From contig NZ_JASHKN010000012.1 in NCBI RefSeq assembly GCF_030056735.1, positions 124,001 to 188,000 on the forward strand: a stretch of 64,000 bases of DNA, given 5' to 3'. The translations under genes and the position numbers were made by a program. Below, piece after piece: positions 45,452-54,487 of the stretch. Every line of letters starts with the position of its first letter. Positions within the stretch are counted from its first letter, which is position 1. The notes below the pieces were generated by a model. The model was not told the origin of the DNA. It worked only from the letters and a program-made list of their open reading frames with translations, and made no database searches. Source of the DNA: Rhodococcus sp. IEGM 1409. Lineage in GTDB: Bacteria; Actinomycetota; Actinomycetes; Mycobacteriales; Mycobacteriaceae.

Positions 45452-46491
45452 GAGACGTCCGTGGGGATCCAGGCCTGCCACGTTCCGGGTGAGGCTTCCA
45501 TCCATTCGTCCACCGCTTCGTCGACGCTCATTCCACCTTCGTCGACATTGACCATCATCGAGTCGAGTGCATCGTCGGTGAGCGTGTACTTGTCCAGGAA
45601 GGCTGCGGCGACGGGATGATTCTCGGCGAAGTCGGCAGAGGCCATCTTGCGGAGACTGATATCTCCCCAGTTGCAGGCATAGGTGGTACCCCAGCACTCG
45701 TCCGAGTAGGCCGGGAACTCCACCCGCGTGAGATCGTACTTTGCCGTCAGAAAGTGTGGGGCCCACATCAATCCGAGGATCGGCTCGCCGCGCTCGTATG
45801 CTCGACTGAATTCGGCACCCAGAGCTGCTTCGGAGCCGGCGAAGGAAATCTCGTAGTTCAGGTCGAGGTTCTCGATACGCTGAACGTCGCCGTACTGCTC
45901 TCCCCAGGCAACGTCGCCCGAAAAGTAGCGACCCTTTGCACCTGGGGTGGCAGCAAAGGCATCCACACAGTCGTTCAAAGCCTCCCAGTTAGGCAGACCT
46001 GGACAAGTGGGTTCGATCCCGCGTGCCGGATCACCTTCGATGACGTAGGTGGGGACGTACCACCCTTCCTCTGCGCTCGGACCGGTGTCACCGAGGTCGA
46101 CCACACTCTTGTCGGTCTCGACGAACTTCTCCAGCAGGTCCTTCGATGTCAGATCCCACAGCTCCATCAGGACCGTGTCATCCGACGATGCCATCGCCGG
46201 GAAGGATGCCGCCCAGTCGACGGGAGCGATCTCGGCCTGGGCGCCCATCTCCTGCAGTACCCGATACGCGAGCCGAGACTGGATCAGTTGACTGGTCCAG
46301 TTGTTCTGCAGCAGAACAACTGGACCCTCTTCGGCAATGGCAGACTTCACGGAATCCGTGACGGCGCCATCGAATGCCGATCCCGATTCCGCGCGTGGGG
46401 CTGCGCACGCCGCAGATAACAGGGTCAGTGAGGTGGCAACAAGTACGATGCCATTTCTCACGATGCGCGGTCGCCGTTCTTTCTTCAACAC
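45448..46491 (-). CDS. Lipoprotein substrate-binding protein, OpuAC/ProX type
   Basis: About 347 residues with a lipoprotein signal (LTLLSAAC) and an OpuAC-type periplasmic fold. Many Trp and Tyr residues (NNWTSQ, PVDWAASF, MELWDL, EEGWYVPTY, GLMWAPHF) suit the aromatic cage that binds quaternary ammonium groups such as betaine or choline. GTG at 46491 is preferred because AAAGGA lies just before it; an ATG at 46506 adds five residues. Two palindromes lie upstream. The actual substrate cannot be told from sequence. Confidence 0.88.
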   Translation of the reverse strand: MLKKERRPRIVRNGIVLVATSLTLLSAACAAPRAESGSAFDGAVTDSVKSAIAEEGPVVLLQNNWTSQLIQSRLAYRVLQEMGAQAEIAPVDWAASFPAMASSDDTVLMELWDLTSKDLLEKFVETDKSVVDLGDTGPSAEEGWYVPTYVIEGDPARGIEPTCPGLPNWEALNDCVDAFAATPGAKGRYFSGDVAWGEQYGDVQRIENLDLNYEISFAGSEAALGAEFSRAYERGEPILGLMWAPHFLTAKYDLTRVEFPAYSDECWGTTYACNWGDISLRKMASADFAENHPVAAAFLDKYTLTDDALDSMMVNVDEGGMSVDEAVDEWMEASPGTWQAWIPTDVS

Positions 46492-46540
46492 AGCGGATCC
46501 TTTCATGTGGTGCCGTGCTCACACCGACGAAGAGCTAGCG

Positions 46541-46567
46541 TGAAACAGCGTCCACGCTTGCGTTTCA
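46541..46567. promoter_or_regulatory. Inverted repeat with TGAAAC/GTTTCA ends
   Basis: TGAAAC-AGCGT-CC-ACGCT-TGC-GTTTCA. The inner five-base arms are perfect, and the outer TGAAAC/GTTTCA arms pair with three extra bases on one side. The same TGAAAC-type end is seen in the 53814-53852 dyad. It is about 50 bases upstream of the binding-protein gene. Confidence 0.5.
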
Positions 46568-46605
46568 GCCTGATTACGGGGATGTCACCTATGGGGCAGG
46601 GCTGA

Positions 46606-46623
46606 GATTAACTAGAGTTAATC
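46606..46623. promoter_or_regulatory. 18-base perfect palindrome, candidate operator
   Basis: GATTAACTAGAGTTAATC, with eight-base arms and a two-base centre. It lies 115 bases upstream of the importer operon start. A transcription factor site is likely; the factor is unknown. Confidence 0.6.
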
Positions 46624-46856
46624 ATTGTCACCTGTTATGAAACGCTCTATTCGTGTCGTTCAGATTACCACCGAATCAGATCTCCGTGACATGTCGCTCC
46701 ATATATACAGGCTTGAAGCGTCTTACACACCACAATGGCAGAATTTTCACCTACAAACGACCGAAATATCCGGATCAAAATTTCTCTTGTCATTCAACAA
46801 TGATTCATAACATTCGCCACACCTTCACAGCGAGACACCAAAGGACGGACAGGCAC

Positions 46857-48083
46857 TTAGCGGCAAATCCAGTCCGCCATGACGTCCGCCAGCGCCTCGG
46901 CGCCCCTGTTGCAGTCGTCGGCTTCAGCGAACTCGTCGGGTGAATGGGACACGCCAGTGGGGTTGCGGACGAACATCATTGCGGTAGGGACCTTCGCCGA
47001 CAAGATTCCCGCGTCGTGACCGGCAGCGGTCGGGAGAACGGGGATGTCGCCAAGGTGAGCAAGGGAGCGCCGCAACCGTTCACGGGTCGACTGCGGAAAC
47101 TCGACAATCGGCGTCACCGACTCAGCGTCGACCTCGAGGCCTATACCGTCTGCGGCCGCGTAGGCCTGCGCCTCGGCAGTGATCTGATCCACGAGCTTGG
47201 TGAGTGTTTCCTCGTCGGCTGCGCGGGCATCCAACCACGCCCGCACTTCAGACGGAATAGCATTGGCGCCGTTGGGAAGAACTCGAATTTTCCCGAACGT
47301 CGCGACGGCATCGTGCAACTCCGCGGCCGAGCGGGCGGTGTGGACCGACGACGCGAATGCGAGCATCGGGTCGCGGCGGTCGACGAGGCGGGTGGCGCCG
47401 GCGTGGTTAGCCTCGCCGGAGAACACGAACTGCCAACGACCGTGCGGCCAGATCGACGAAGCGACGGCGACGGGGCGCTCGATCAGGTCGAGGGCGCGTC
47501 CCTGCTCGACGTGCAGTTCGACGTATACCCCGACACGATCGACAAGATCAGGATCCTCTCCGAGATGGCCTGGGTCACGGCCTGCTCTCACCAGCGCCTC
47601 GGCGAGGGTGATGCCGTCGTTGTCCCGCAGCGCCAAGGCGCGGCCCGGCGCCAATACCCCGGTGGACAGTTGCGAGCCGACGCAGGCGACACCGAAACGT
47701 GCACCCTCCTCGTCCGAGAATGCCGTGACCGCGACGGGACGTGTCGGCTCGATCCCCCGCGCACGCACGATGTCGATCGCGGCAAACGCCGATACCACGC
47801 CCAGCGGGCCGTCGTAGGCACCCCCGTCGGGTACCGAGTCGAGGTGAGATCCGGTCACGAACGCATCCCGGGGATCGCCGTCCCACCCCTCGGGCATCCA
47901 CCAGGCCCAGAGGTTGCCGTTCCGATCCTCCTCGACCGTCATACCGCGCGAGCACGCACAGTCCGAAAACCACTCGCGCAGTGTCATGTCAGCGTCGTTC
48001 CACGCGAATCTTCGGTATCCACGAGTCGACTTGTGCTGTCCCACATCGAGGGTGGTCGCCCACAGTGAATCGAAGGAGGTCAT
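46857..48083 (-). CDS. M20-family amidohydrolase (N-carbamoyl amino acid/allantoate type)
   Basis: 408 residues, M20 zinc peptidase fold. TGSHLDSVPDGGAYDGPLGV, FSDEEGARFGV, ELHVEQGRAL and the late TAAGHDAG carry the metal ligands. This pattern fits N-carbamoyl-L-amino-acid hydrolase or allantoate amidohydrolase, which release ammonia. In this amine cluster it might free nitrogen from an N-carbamoyl or ureido compound such as N-carbamoylsarcosine-like substrates; that is inference. The ATG at 48083 follows GAGGG. Confidence 0.86.
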   Translation of the reverse strand: MTSFDSLWATTLDVGQHKSTRGYRRFAWNDADMTLREWFSDCACSRGMTVEEDRNGNLWAWWMPEGWDGDPRDAFVTGSHLDSVPDGGAYDGPLGVVSAFAAIDIVRARGIEPTRPVAVTAFSDEEGARFGVACVGSQLSTGVLAPGRALALRDNDGITLAEALVRAGRDPGHLGEDPDLVDRVGVYVELHVEQGRALDLIERPVAVASSIWPHGRWQFVFSGEANHAGATRLVDRRDPMLAFASSVHTARSAAELHDAVATFGKIRVLPNGANAIPSEVRAWLDARAADEETLTKLVDQITAEAQAYAAADGIGLEVDAESVTPIVEFPQSTRERLRRSLAHLGDIPVLPTAAGHDAGILSAKVPTAMMFVRNPTGVSHSPDEFAEADDCNRGAEALADVMADWICR

Positions 48084-48209
48084 GTTCTCGGCCCTCTACT
48101 AGTGATGCCGGACGTCAGTCCGCGTGATTGTCGGGGTACACAGGAATAGCGAGGAAGTTGGCGGACGACGATGCCATCACTCCACTGAGGCACTTCGCGC
48201 CCGGGCTAC

Positions 48210-49526
48210 CTACATGGCGCCGGGAATCCAGGTCGTCCCGGCCAGGGGGACTCGGGCCATCGCGGATGCCTCGACGGTGAGGGCGACGAGGTCCTCGGGT
48301 TCGAGGTTGCGAAGGTGCGATTTGCCGCAGGCGCGGGCCAGAGTCTGCGCTTCCATGGTCAATACCCGCAGGTAGTTCGCGAGCCTGCGGCCGCCCTCGA
48401 CCGGGTCGAGGTTCTTCGACAATTCCGGATCCTGCGTGGTGATCCCGGCGGGATCCCTGCCCGCCTGGAAGTCGTCATAGAATCCGGCCGCCGAGCCGAG
48501 CTCTTCGTACTGCTCGGCATAGCGAGGGCTGTTGTCGCCCAATGCGATCAGGGCTGCGGTACCGATTGCGACTGCGTCCGCACCGAGGGCCATCGCCTTC
48601 GCGACGTCGGCACCGCTGCGGATGCCGCCGGACACGATCAGCTGAACCTTCCGGTGCACTCCAAGCTCCTGGAGTGCCTGGACCGCCTGTGGAATCGCGG
48701 CCAGCGTCGGGATACCGACGTGCTCGATGAACACGTCCTGAGTGGCGGCCGTACCACCCTGCATACCGTCGACCACGATGACGTCTGCGCCGGCCTTGAC
48801 TGCGAGCTTCACGTCGTAATACGTGCGGGTGGCGCCGACTTTGATGTAGATCGGCTTCTCCCAGTTGGTGATCTCACGCAGTTCGATGATCTTGATCGCG
48901 AGGTCGTCGGGGCCGGTCCAGTCGGGGTGTCGGCAAGCCGACCGCTGGTCGACGCCCATCGGTAGGGTGCGCATCCCGGCGACACGCTCGGTGATCTTCT
49001 GGCCCAACAGCATTCCGCCACCACCGGGCTTGGCACCCTGACCGAGGACGATCTCGATCGCGTCGGCCTTACGCAGATCGTCCGGGTTCATCCCGTACCG
49101 CGACGGTAGGTACTGGTACACCAGGTTCTTCGACTGCCCGCGCTCCTCGGGGGTCATGCCACCGTCACCGGTGGTCGTGGACGTGCCGACCTCACTGGCA
49201 CCGCGACCGAGTGCTTCTTTCGCCTGCCCGGACAGTGCACCGAAGCTCATGCCGGCGATGGTGATCGGAATATCGAGGTGCAGCGGAAACTTTGCGTTGC
49301 GGTCGCCGAGCACGACGTCGGTGTCGCACTTCTCGCGGTAGCCCTCCAACGGGTACCGAGACATCGAGGCGCCGAGGAACAACAGGTCGTCGAAATGGGG
49401 CAGCTTTCGCTTGGCGCCCCAGCCACGAATATCGTAAATACCTGTCTCAGCGGCCCGCTGGATCTCGGAGATAACGCCGCGGTCGAACGTCGCCGATTCG
49501 CGTAGGGCCGGGTTCGGTGTAGTCAT
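48210..49526 (-). CDS. FMN glutamate-synthase-like subunit (MgsC/GlxD type) lacking Fe-S cysteines
   Basis: 438 residues, the FMN domain of glutamate synthase as a separate protein. It has ITIAGMSFGALSGQAKEALG, GEGAKPGG-type GQGAKPGGGGMLLGQKIT, and SGGIRSGADVAKAMALGADA. The segment FYDDFQAG-RDPAGITTQDPEL (about 349-369; 48420-48482) aligns with the usual C-x5-C-x4-C-P-x-GI-x-TQ motif but has none of those Cys. With the GXGXG and amidotransferase subunits it resembles N-methylglutamate synthase. It is 11 bases downstream of the GXGXG gene. Confidence 0.88.
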   Translation of the reverse strand: MTTPNPALRESATFDRGVISEIQRAAETGIYDIRGWGAKRKLPHFDDLLFLGASMSRYPLEGYREKCDTDVVLGDRNAKFPLHLDIPITIAGMSFGALSGQAKEALGRGASEVGTSTTTGDGGMTPEERGQSKNLVYQYLPSRYGMNPDDLRKADAIEIVLGQGAKPGGGGMLLGQKITERVAGMRTLPMGVDQRSACRHPDWTGPDDLAIKIIELREITNWEKPIYIKVGATRTYYDVKLAVKAGADVIVVDGMQGGTAATQDVFIEHVGIPTLAAIPQAVQALQELGVHRKVQLIVSGGIRSGADVAKAMALGADAVAIGTAALIALGDNSPRYAEQYEELGSAAGFYDDFQAGRDPAGITTQDPELSKNLDPVEGGRRLANYLRVLTMEAQTLARACGKSHLRNLEPEDLVALTVEASAMARVPLAGTTWIPGAM

Positions 49527-49536
49527 GACGGTTCTC

Positions 49537-50253
49537 CTAGTACGCGCTGGCGTTGTCGACGTGGAAGTTATAGAGCTGGCGGGCCGAGCCGTAACGCGTG
49601 AACTCGGACGGGTCGACATCGAAACCCGCCGCTGCGAGCAGCTCCCGAAGTTCCGTCAGGTGCTCCTCACGCATCTCTTTCTTGATGCAGTCGGCGCCGA
49701 GGGAGGCGACGGTGCCGCGCACGTAGATACGTGCCTCGTACAGAGAGTCGCCGAGGGCCTCCCCCGCATCCCCAAGGACCACAAGACGTCCGGCCTGACC
49801 CATGAATGCGGACATGTGCCCGATGTTGCCGCCGACGACGATGTCGACGCCCTTCATCGAAATACCGCAACGCGCAGCGGCATTGCCGTCGATCACGAGC
49901 AATCCGCCGTGCGCCGTTGCGCCTGCCGACTGTGACGCATCGCCCTTGACGTGGACGATGCCCGACATCATGTTCTCGGCGACCCCCACCCCGGCGTTGC
50001 CGGTGACCGTGACGGTGGCCTGCTGGTTCATGCCGGCGCAGTAGTAGCCGACGTGCCCGTCGATGGTGACGTCGATGCCGGAATCGAGACCGCAGGCGAG
50101 CGCATGCGCACCCTGGGGTCCAGTGATGGTGACCGACTTCGGGGCCGCCGGTGAGGTGAGTTGCTCGTTGACGGCACGGATGCTCGACGTCGCAAGGTCC
50201 AGGACGGTCAAGGCCGTCGTCGTGATCGTCTCAGGGGTGGCTAGCGGTGCCAT
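49537..50253 (-). CDS. GXGXG domain subunit (MgsB/GlxC type)
   Basis: 238 residues. The right-handed helix of repeats typical of the glutamate synthase GXGXG domain is clear (GVGVAENMMSGIVHVKGDA, GGNIGHMSAFMGQAGRLVVLG). In the full enzyme it links the amidotransferase and FMN domains. The ATG at 50253 overlaps the upstream stop by 13 bases, behind GAAGAGGTG. Confidence 0.88.
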   Translation of the reverse strand: MAPLATPETITTTALTVLDLATSSIRAVNEQLTSPAAPKSVTITGPQGAHALACGLDSGIDVTIDGHVGYYCAGMNQQATVTVTGNAGVGVAENMMSGIVHVKGDASQSAGATAHGGLLVIDGNAAARCGISMKGVDIVVGGNIGHMSAFMGQAGRLVVLGDAGEALGDSLYEARIYVRGTVASLGADCIKKEMREEHLTELRELLAAAGFDVDPSEFTRYGSARQLYNFHVDNASAY

Positions 50254-51137
50254 ACGTACACCTCTTCCGGTTCGGGCTCGAAGATTCGGGCGTTGTCGAC
50301 GCCGGGCAGGTTGGCCAGGGCGCGGTATTCGGAGGCCATCGCAACCCACTGGTCCGTCTCGGCGATGACGGCGGGCTTACACGAAATGGCGTCGCGGACA
50401 ACTGCAAACGAGTCTGCAGTCGAGACGAGCAGGGTGTAGAAGCCGTCGAAGGTGTCGTTGAGCATCAACAGCGCTTTCTCCAGGTCGACGCCCTCGGCGA
50501 GCTGCTTGGCGACGAACCTCGCCCCGACCTCGGTGTCGTTGGCACTGTCGAACACGACGCCGTCACGTTCGAGCTGATGCTTGATGCTCATGTGATTGGA
50601 GAACGAGCCGTTGTGCACCAGGCACTGGTCGGGGCCGACGGCGAACGGGTGCGATCCCTCGGCGGTCACGGCAGATTCGGTGGCCATGCGAGTGTGAGCA
50701 ACTCCTTGCCAGCCATTCGCTGACGGCAGACCGAACCGGTTCGCCAGGTCGAGCGGATCTCCGACGCCTTTGAGAACGGTTAAGTCGTCGCCGAATCCGA
50801 TGACTCGCGCCGACGGCGCCACGCTGCGCACGGCGGCTGCGAGATCTTCTGGCCCGATTGCTCCGTGCAGGATCGTCGTCGGCGGCAGGTCGATTCCGGT
50901 GATAGCGGTATCGAGTGACGCGGACAGCGTCGCGGCGAGGTCCGCTGCGGGAACGGGGCAGTCGAGCAGCGAAACCGTGGCTTCGCCGATCGGGCACCAG
51001 GTTTGGTCGCCGTAGATGGCCATGCCCGCCGAGTCCGGACCACGGTCACACATCTGACCGAGCATGTCGGTCAGCAGAGCGCCGAGTTGCGGGTAGAGGG
51101 ACGGCTCACGCAAGTGAAGTCCGACGATTCCACACAT
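50241..51137 (-). CDS. Class II glutamine amidotransferase subunit (MgsA/GlxB type)
   Basis: 298 residues starting MCGIVGLHLREP; after removal of Met the Cys is the N-terminal nucleophile. CDRGPDSAGMAIYG, VAHTRMATESAVT, HPFAVGPDQCLVHNGSFSNH and NDTEVGARF are typical class II amidotransferase motifs. In the N-methylglutamate pathway this subunit processes gamma-glutamylmethylamide. The gene is 24 bases downstream of the ligase gene. Confidence 0.9.
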   Translation of the reverse strand: MCGIVGLHLREPSLYPQLGALLTDMLGQMCDRGPDSAGMAIYGDQTWCPIGEATVSLLDCPVPAADLAATLSASLDTAITGIDLPPTTILHGAIGPEDLAAAVRSVAPSARVIGFGDDLTVLKGVGDPLDLANRFGLPSANGWQGVAHTRMATESAVTAEGSHPFAVGPDQCLVHNGSFSNHMSIKHQLERDGVVFDSANDTEVGARFVAKQLAEGVDLEKALLMLNDTFDGFYTLLVSTADSFAVVRDAISCKPAVIAETDQWVAMASEYRALANLPGVDNARIFEPEPEEVYVWHR

Positions 51138-51161
51138 GGAGGTCTCCTTTCGGGAGTTCTG

Positions 51162-52523
51162 TCAGAACGCTGTCAGGTAGTGGTCGAGCTCCCAGGAGGA
51201 GACGGTGTTGTGCCAGGAGAAGAATTCCTCCCGCTTGAGTTTCGCGAAGTACGCGGCGACTCCGGGGCCGACGACGTCCAACGCGCCGCTCACGACCGGA
51301 TCCGATTCCAGCGCGTCCATCGCGTGCAGCAGCGTCATCGGCAGCATGTCGCTGGGGCTGTCGCCTGAACCTGGTGTCCCAGGGTCGAGATTTCGTGCAA
51401 TGCCGTCCAGGCCTGCGGCGATGGTGGCGGCCGCGGCCAGGTAGGGATTGGCCGAGCCGTCACCGCCACGCAGTTCCACACGATTCTTGTCCGGAACCCG
51501 GAGATAGTGAGTGCGGTCGTTCCCACCGTAGGTGGCGTACCGAGGCGACCAGGTGGCACCGCTGGCCGTGGAGGTGGCGCCGGTTCGCTTGTAGGAGTTG
51601 ACAGTCGGCGCGATCACTGCCTGCAGTGCGCATGCATGCTCGAGAATCCCCGCAATGAAGGCATACGCGGTCTTCGACAGTCCGAGTCCCTTGGGGTCCT
51701 CACCATCCGGGAATACCGAACCGATCTCGTTCCACAGCGACAGGTGCATGTGCATACCGGAACCGGTGCGGTCGGTGAAGGGCTTGGGCATGAATGTGGC
51801 CTTCATGCCGCGCTTCTCCGCGATGACCGACAGCAAGTACCGGGCGGTGATCACCCGGTCGGCCGTAGTCATCGCGTCGGCGTAGTCGAAGTTCTGCTCG
51901 AACTGTCCGTTGCCGTCTTCGTGATCGTTTGCGTAGTTGCCCCACCCCAGAGCGTTCATGGCCGTGGACACCTCGGTCAGGTGGTCGTACATACGCGTGA
52001 CGTCGCGGGCGTCGTAACACGGCTGACGGCTGACGTCGGCGGTGTCCGCGGTTGTGAGTGCGCCGTCGCCGGTGCGGTTGACGAGGAAGTACTCGATCTC
52101 GGCGCCGACGTTGACGGACAGGCCGAGTTCGGCCGCCTTCTCGAGCATCGCCTTCAGGATCACCCGCGGCGAGAACGGCCAGGGCTTGCCCTCCACATGC
52201 GGATCGCAGTGCACGATTGCCAGTCCGGCCTTCACGAACGGAATCGGCGTGAACGACGAGACATCGGGTATGGCAACAAGATCGGAGTCCCTGGGCTCCT
52301 GACCCATATGCCCGGCAGCGTAACCGGCGAAGCTCACGCCGTCGTTCTGAAGTTGTTCGACGGCCTCGATCGGGACAAGTTTGGCGCACGGCTTGCCCGA
52401 CAGGGTTACGAAGAGCGCAAGGATGAATGTGGTCTCGGTGTCCCGCGCCACCTCGGATAAAGTCTGCGGCGGCGAGGTGATGAGGGTGGGCGGGGTCAAA
52501 GCGTCAGCGGTGTCGACAGCCAT
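51162..52523 (-). CDS. Glutamine synthetase-family ligase, gamma-glutamylmethylamide synthetase type
   Basis: 453 residues, type III/GmaS-like. The metal and substrate motifs include GAEIEYFLV, NDHEDGNGQFEQNFDYADA, ATFMPKPFTDRTGSGMHMHLSL, NSYKRTG and KNRVELRGGDGSANPYLAAA. It is shorter than GlnA and lacks the adenylylation Tyr loop. Together with the split glutamate-synthase genes downstream it suggests gamma-glutamylmethylamide synthesis from methylamine and glutamate. The alternative is a glutamine synthetase paralogue for ammonia. It is the first of four leftward genes. Confidence 0.85.
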   Translation of the reverse strand: MAVDTADALTPPTLITSPPQTLSEVARDTETTFILALFVTLSGKPCAKLVPIEAVEQLQNDGVSFAGYAAGHMGQEPRDSDLVAIPDVSSFTPIPFVKAGLAIVHCDPHVEGKPWPFSPRVILKAMLEKAAELGLSVNVGAEIEYFLVNRTGDGALTTADTADVSRQPCYDARDVTRMYDHLTEVSTAMNALGWGNYANDHEDGNGQFEQNFDYADAMTTADRVITARYLLSVIAEKRGMKATFMPKPFTDRTGSGMHMHLSLWNEIGSVFPDGEDPKGLGLSKTAYAFIAGILEHACALQAVIAPTVNSYKRTGATSTASGATWSPRYATYGGNDRTHYLRVPDKNRVELRGGDGSANPYLAAAATIAAGLDGIARNLDPGTPGSGDSPSDMLPMTLLHAMDALESDPVVSGALDVVGPGVAAYFAKLKREEFFSWHNTVSSWELDHYLTAF

Positions 52524-52568
52524 GGGGAGCTCCTGAACTGTGGGTCTACGGATGAGTGGGTCTTCGTG

Positions 52569-53762
52569 TCAGCGCATTTCGCCGGCACCCTCGTAGGGGT
52601 ACAGGCTGCGGAGAAGATCACCTTCCTCGAAGCGCGAGTATCGGAAGTCGGACGGCTCGACGTTCGGGAGGGTCGTCTTGCCGTCATCGAGAAGCATGTC
52701 GGCGACGAGGCGCCCGACTGCCGGCGAGATTTTGAAACCATGACCCGAGAATCCGGTGGCCAGGAACAGTCCATCGACCGGCGCGGGACCGATGATGGGG
52801 TTGTAGTCGGGAGTCACGTCGTACGCGCCGACGTAGCTCGAGGTGATCCGAGGGTCCGGCATGTCTGGTAGACGGTTCCCGAGCTTGCCGATGTTCTTCT
52901 CGATGGTGCTGTTGTCTGCCCGGTTGCTGTACTTGTCGGGGTCGATGTACTCGGGCGCCGCGTGGTCACTGTTGCCGACAAGCAGCTCACCATTCGGCTC
53001 ACGGCAGATGTACTGCAATCCCGCAAGATCCGACAGCACCGGCACCTCCGGTGTCGGAGCACCCTGATCGATCAGAACTAGCTGCGCGCGTTGCGCTTTC
53101 ACTGGTATGTCGACGCCGACGCCGGCCCCGAGTTCGGGGGCCCACGGCCCGGTGGCGAGGATGACCTGCTCGGCATGCACTTCGTCACCGTCCGCGAGCG
53201 TCACCCCGTAGACGCGGCCGTCCGCATTCTGCAGAAGCGACGCCACCGGGGTGCTCTGACGGATCTTGACGCCCAACTGGCGGGCCGACGCACCAAATGC
53301 CATCCCGGCCATGTACGCCTCACCACGCCCACCGAGGGGTTCGTAGGCGAAGGCGGCAAAGTCGTCAAGGTGCAACCCCGGCCACAGTTCTGCCATCTTG
53401 TCGTGGCTGATGTAGTCGACGTCGATGCCGAGGCCCTGCATCATCGCGACGTTCGCCTTCAACGGGTCGATGTTGTTCTCGCCGACGCCAACCACGTATC
53501 CACACTGTCGGAATGCCATGTCGTCCCCGAATATCTCGGCGGCTCTGGTGAAGATGTCGATGCCGTACCACGACATCGCCGCCAGCGACGGCGTTCCGTA
53601 GTGGCACCTGACCACACCACTGGACTTACCGGTCATGCCCGAGCACAAGGTGCCACGCTCGAGGACCAAGACATCGGTCTCTCCGCGGTCCGCGAGCGAC
53701 CAGGCGATGGCGAGACCCTCGAGCCCTCCACCGACGATCACGAATTTAGCTGTCTGTGTCAC
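52569..53762 (-). CDS. FAD-dependent amine oxidase, DAO family (sarcosine oxidase/N-methylglutamate dehydrogenase-like)
   Basis: 397 residues. The dinucleotide motif is FVIVGGGLEGLAIAWSLADRG, followed by GKSSGVVRCHYG and, near the end, GLFLATGFSGHGFKISPAVG. This DAO-family group includes sarcosine oxidase beta, glycine oxidase and dimethylglycine oxidase. Beside the ligase and synthase genes a secondary amine such as N-methylglutamate or sarcosine is the likely substrate. No subunits of heterotetrameric sarcosine oxidase or of MgdBCD are present. It is 45 bases upstream of the ligase, so it heads the operon. Confidence 0.84.
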   Translation of the reverse strand: MTQTAKFVIVGGGLEGLAIAWSLADRGETDVLVLERGTLCSGMTGKSSGVVRCHYGTPSLAAMSWYGIDIFTRAAEIFGDDMAFRQCGYVVGVGENNIDPLKANVAMMQGLGIDVDYISHDKMAELWPGLHLDDFAAFAYEPLGGRGEAYMAGMAFGASARQLGVKIRQSTPVASLLQNADGRVYGVTLADGDEVHAEQVILATGPWAPELGAGVGVDIPVKAQRAQLVLIDQGAPTPEVPVLSDLAGLQYICREPNGELLVGNSDHAAPEYIDPDKYSNRADNSTIEKNIGKLGNRLPDMPDPRITSSYVGAYDVTPDYNPIIGPAPVDGLFLATGFSGHGFKISPAVGRLVADMLLDDGKTTLPNVEPSDFRYSRFEEGDLLRSLYPYEGAGEMR

Positions 53763-54096
53763 ATCGTTTCCTTCATTCGGCCGGATGCGTCAGGCTGTCT
53801 CAACTAAGTGCAGTGTTTCATGTCGTGAACCAGCGTTGTTCACTATGAAACATGCCAATGATGTCGGTCACGTTACGGAGACGTTGTTGGCGAATTACCA
53901 ATTCTTAGTCACATAAACATCTTTCGAGCAAATATTGCGCCTCGAGCAGCGCATTTACCGAGGTTCAGGATTGTTAACCTCGCAGAAACCTACAATGTGG
54001 TTTCCTGTTAGTACTTCCGGTTTCACACTGGAAGTTCGGCAAGTGAGCGCCATCCCCACCCATTACTGCTCATCCACCACTTCCACAGGAGAACCC
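53763..54096. other. 334-base divergent control region
   Basis: No gene is seen between the FAD oxidase and cupin genes. It holds the long dyad at 53814-53852 and is AT-rich around 53860-53960. The promoters of both operons must be here. Confidence 0.6.
53814..53852. promoter_or_regulatory. Imperfect inverted repeat between the two amine operons
   Basis: TGTTTCAT-GTC-GTGAAC (53814-53830) pairs with GTTCAC-TATGAAACA (53838-53852) apart from two unpaired bases. The eight-base arms TGTTTCAT/ATGAAACA resemble the ends of the 46541-46567 repeat, which suggests a shared regulator. Confidence 0.6.
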
Positions 54097-54480
54097 ATGA
54101 CCACGACCGACAAGCCCTCAGTCGCCCCGTTTCGCGTCACCGCCGGATTCCACGAGAACCTGCCGCAGATGCCGGTCTCGGAATACCCGGGCACCAAGGG
54201 ATTTATCGACGACGTCTTCTCCAACCCCGGCGGATCGGAGATGTCGGCAGGCTATTTCGAACTGCAGCGCACGGATGCCCCGCTCGACTACTACTACGCC
54301 TACGACGAGATGAAGGTCGTCCTCGAAGGTGAGTTCACCCTGGAGAACCTCGACACCGGCCAGGTCGAGGTCGCGAAGGCGAAGGATGCAATCTTCTTCC
54401 CCACTGGCTCGCGCATCCGCTTCACCACCCCCGACCGCGCACTGGCCTACTTCGTCGGCCACCGTTCCTTCGCTGCCTGA
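54097..54480 (+). CDS. Cupin-fold protein (EutQ-like)
   Basis: 127 residues, single cupin domain. YAYDEMKVVLEGEFTLEN and DAIFFPTGSRIRFTT match the two cupin motifs, but the His-rich metal site is weak, as in EutQ-type proteins. It is the first gene of the rightward demethylase operon. The ATG at 54097 follows AGGAGAA. It may bind an amine intermediate; the role is unknown. Confidence 0.75.
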   Translation: MTTTDKPSVAPFRVTAGFHENLPQMPVSEYPGTKGFIDDVFSNPGGSEMSAGYFELQRTDAPLDYYYAYDEMKVVLEGEFTLENLDTGQVEVAKAKDAIFFPTGSRIRFTTPDRALAYFVGHRSFAA

Positions 54481-54487
54481 TACCGCC

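Larger units (their letters stand above)
46507..46856. other. 350-base promoter region of the amine importer operon
   Basis: No gene is seen. The region has two candidate operators (46541-46567, 46606-46623) and a further ATGAAAC at 46637-46643. The AT-rich right half runs into the end of the M20 amidohydrolase gene without a clear terminator. Confidence 0.6.
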
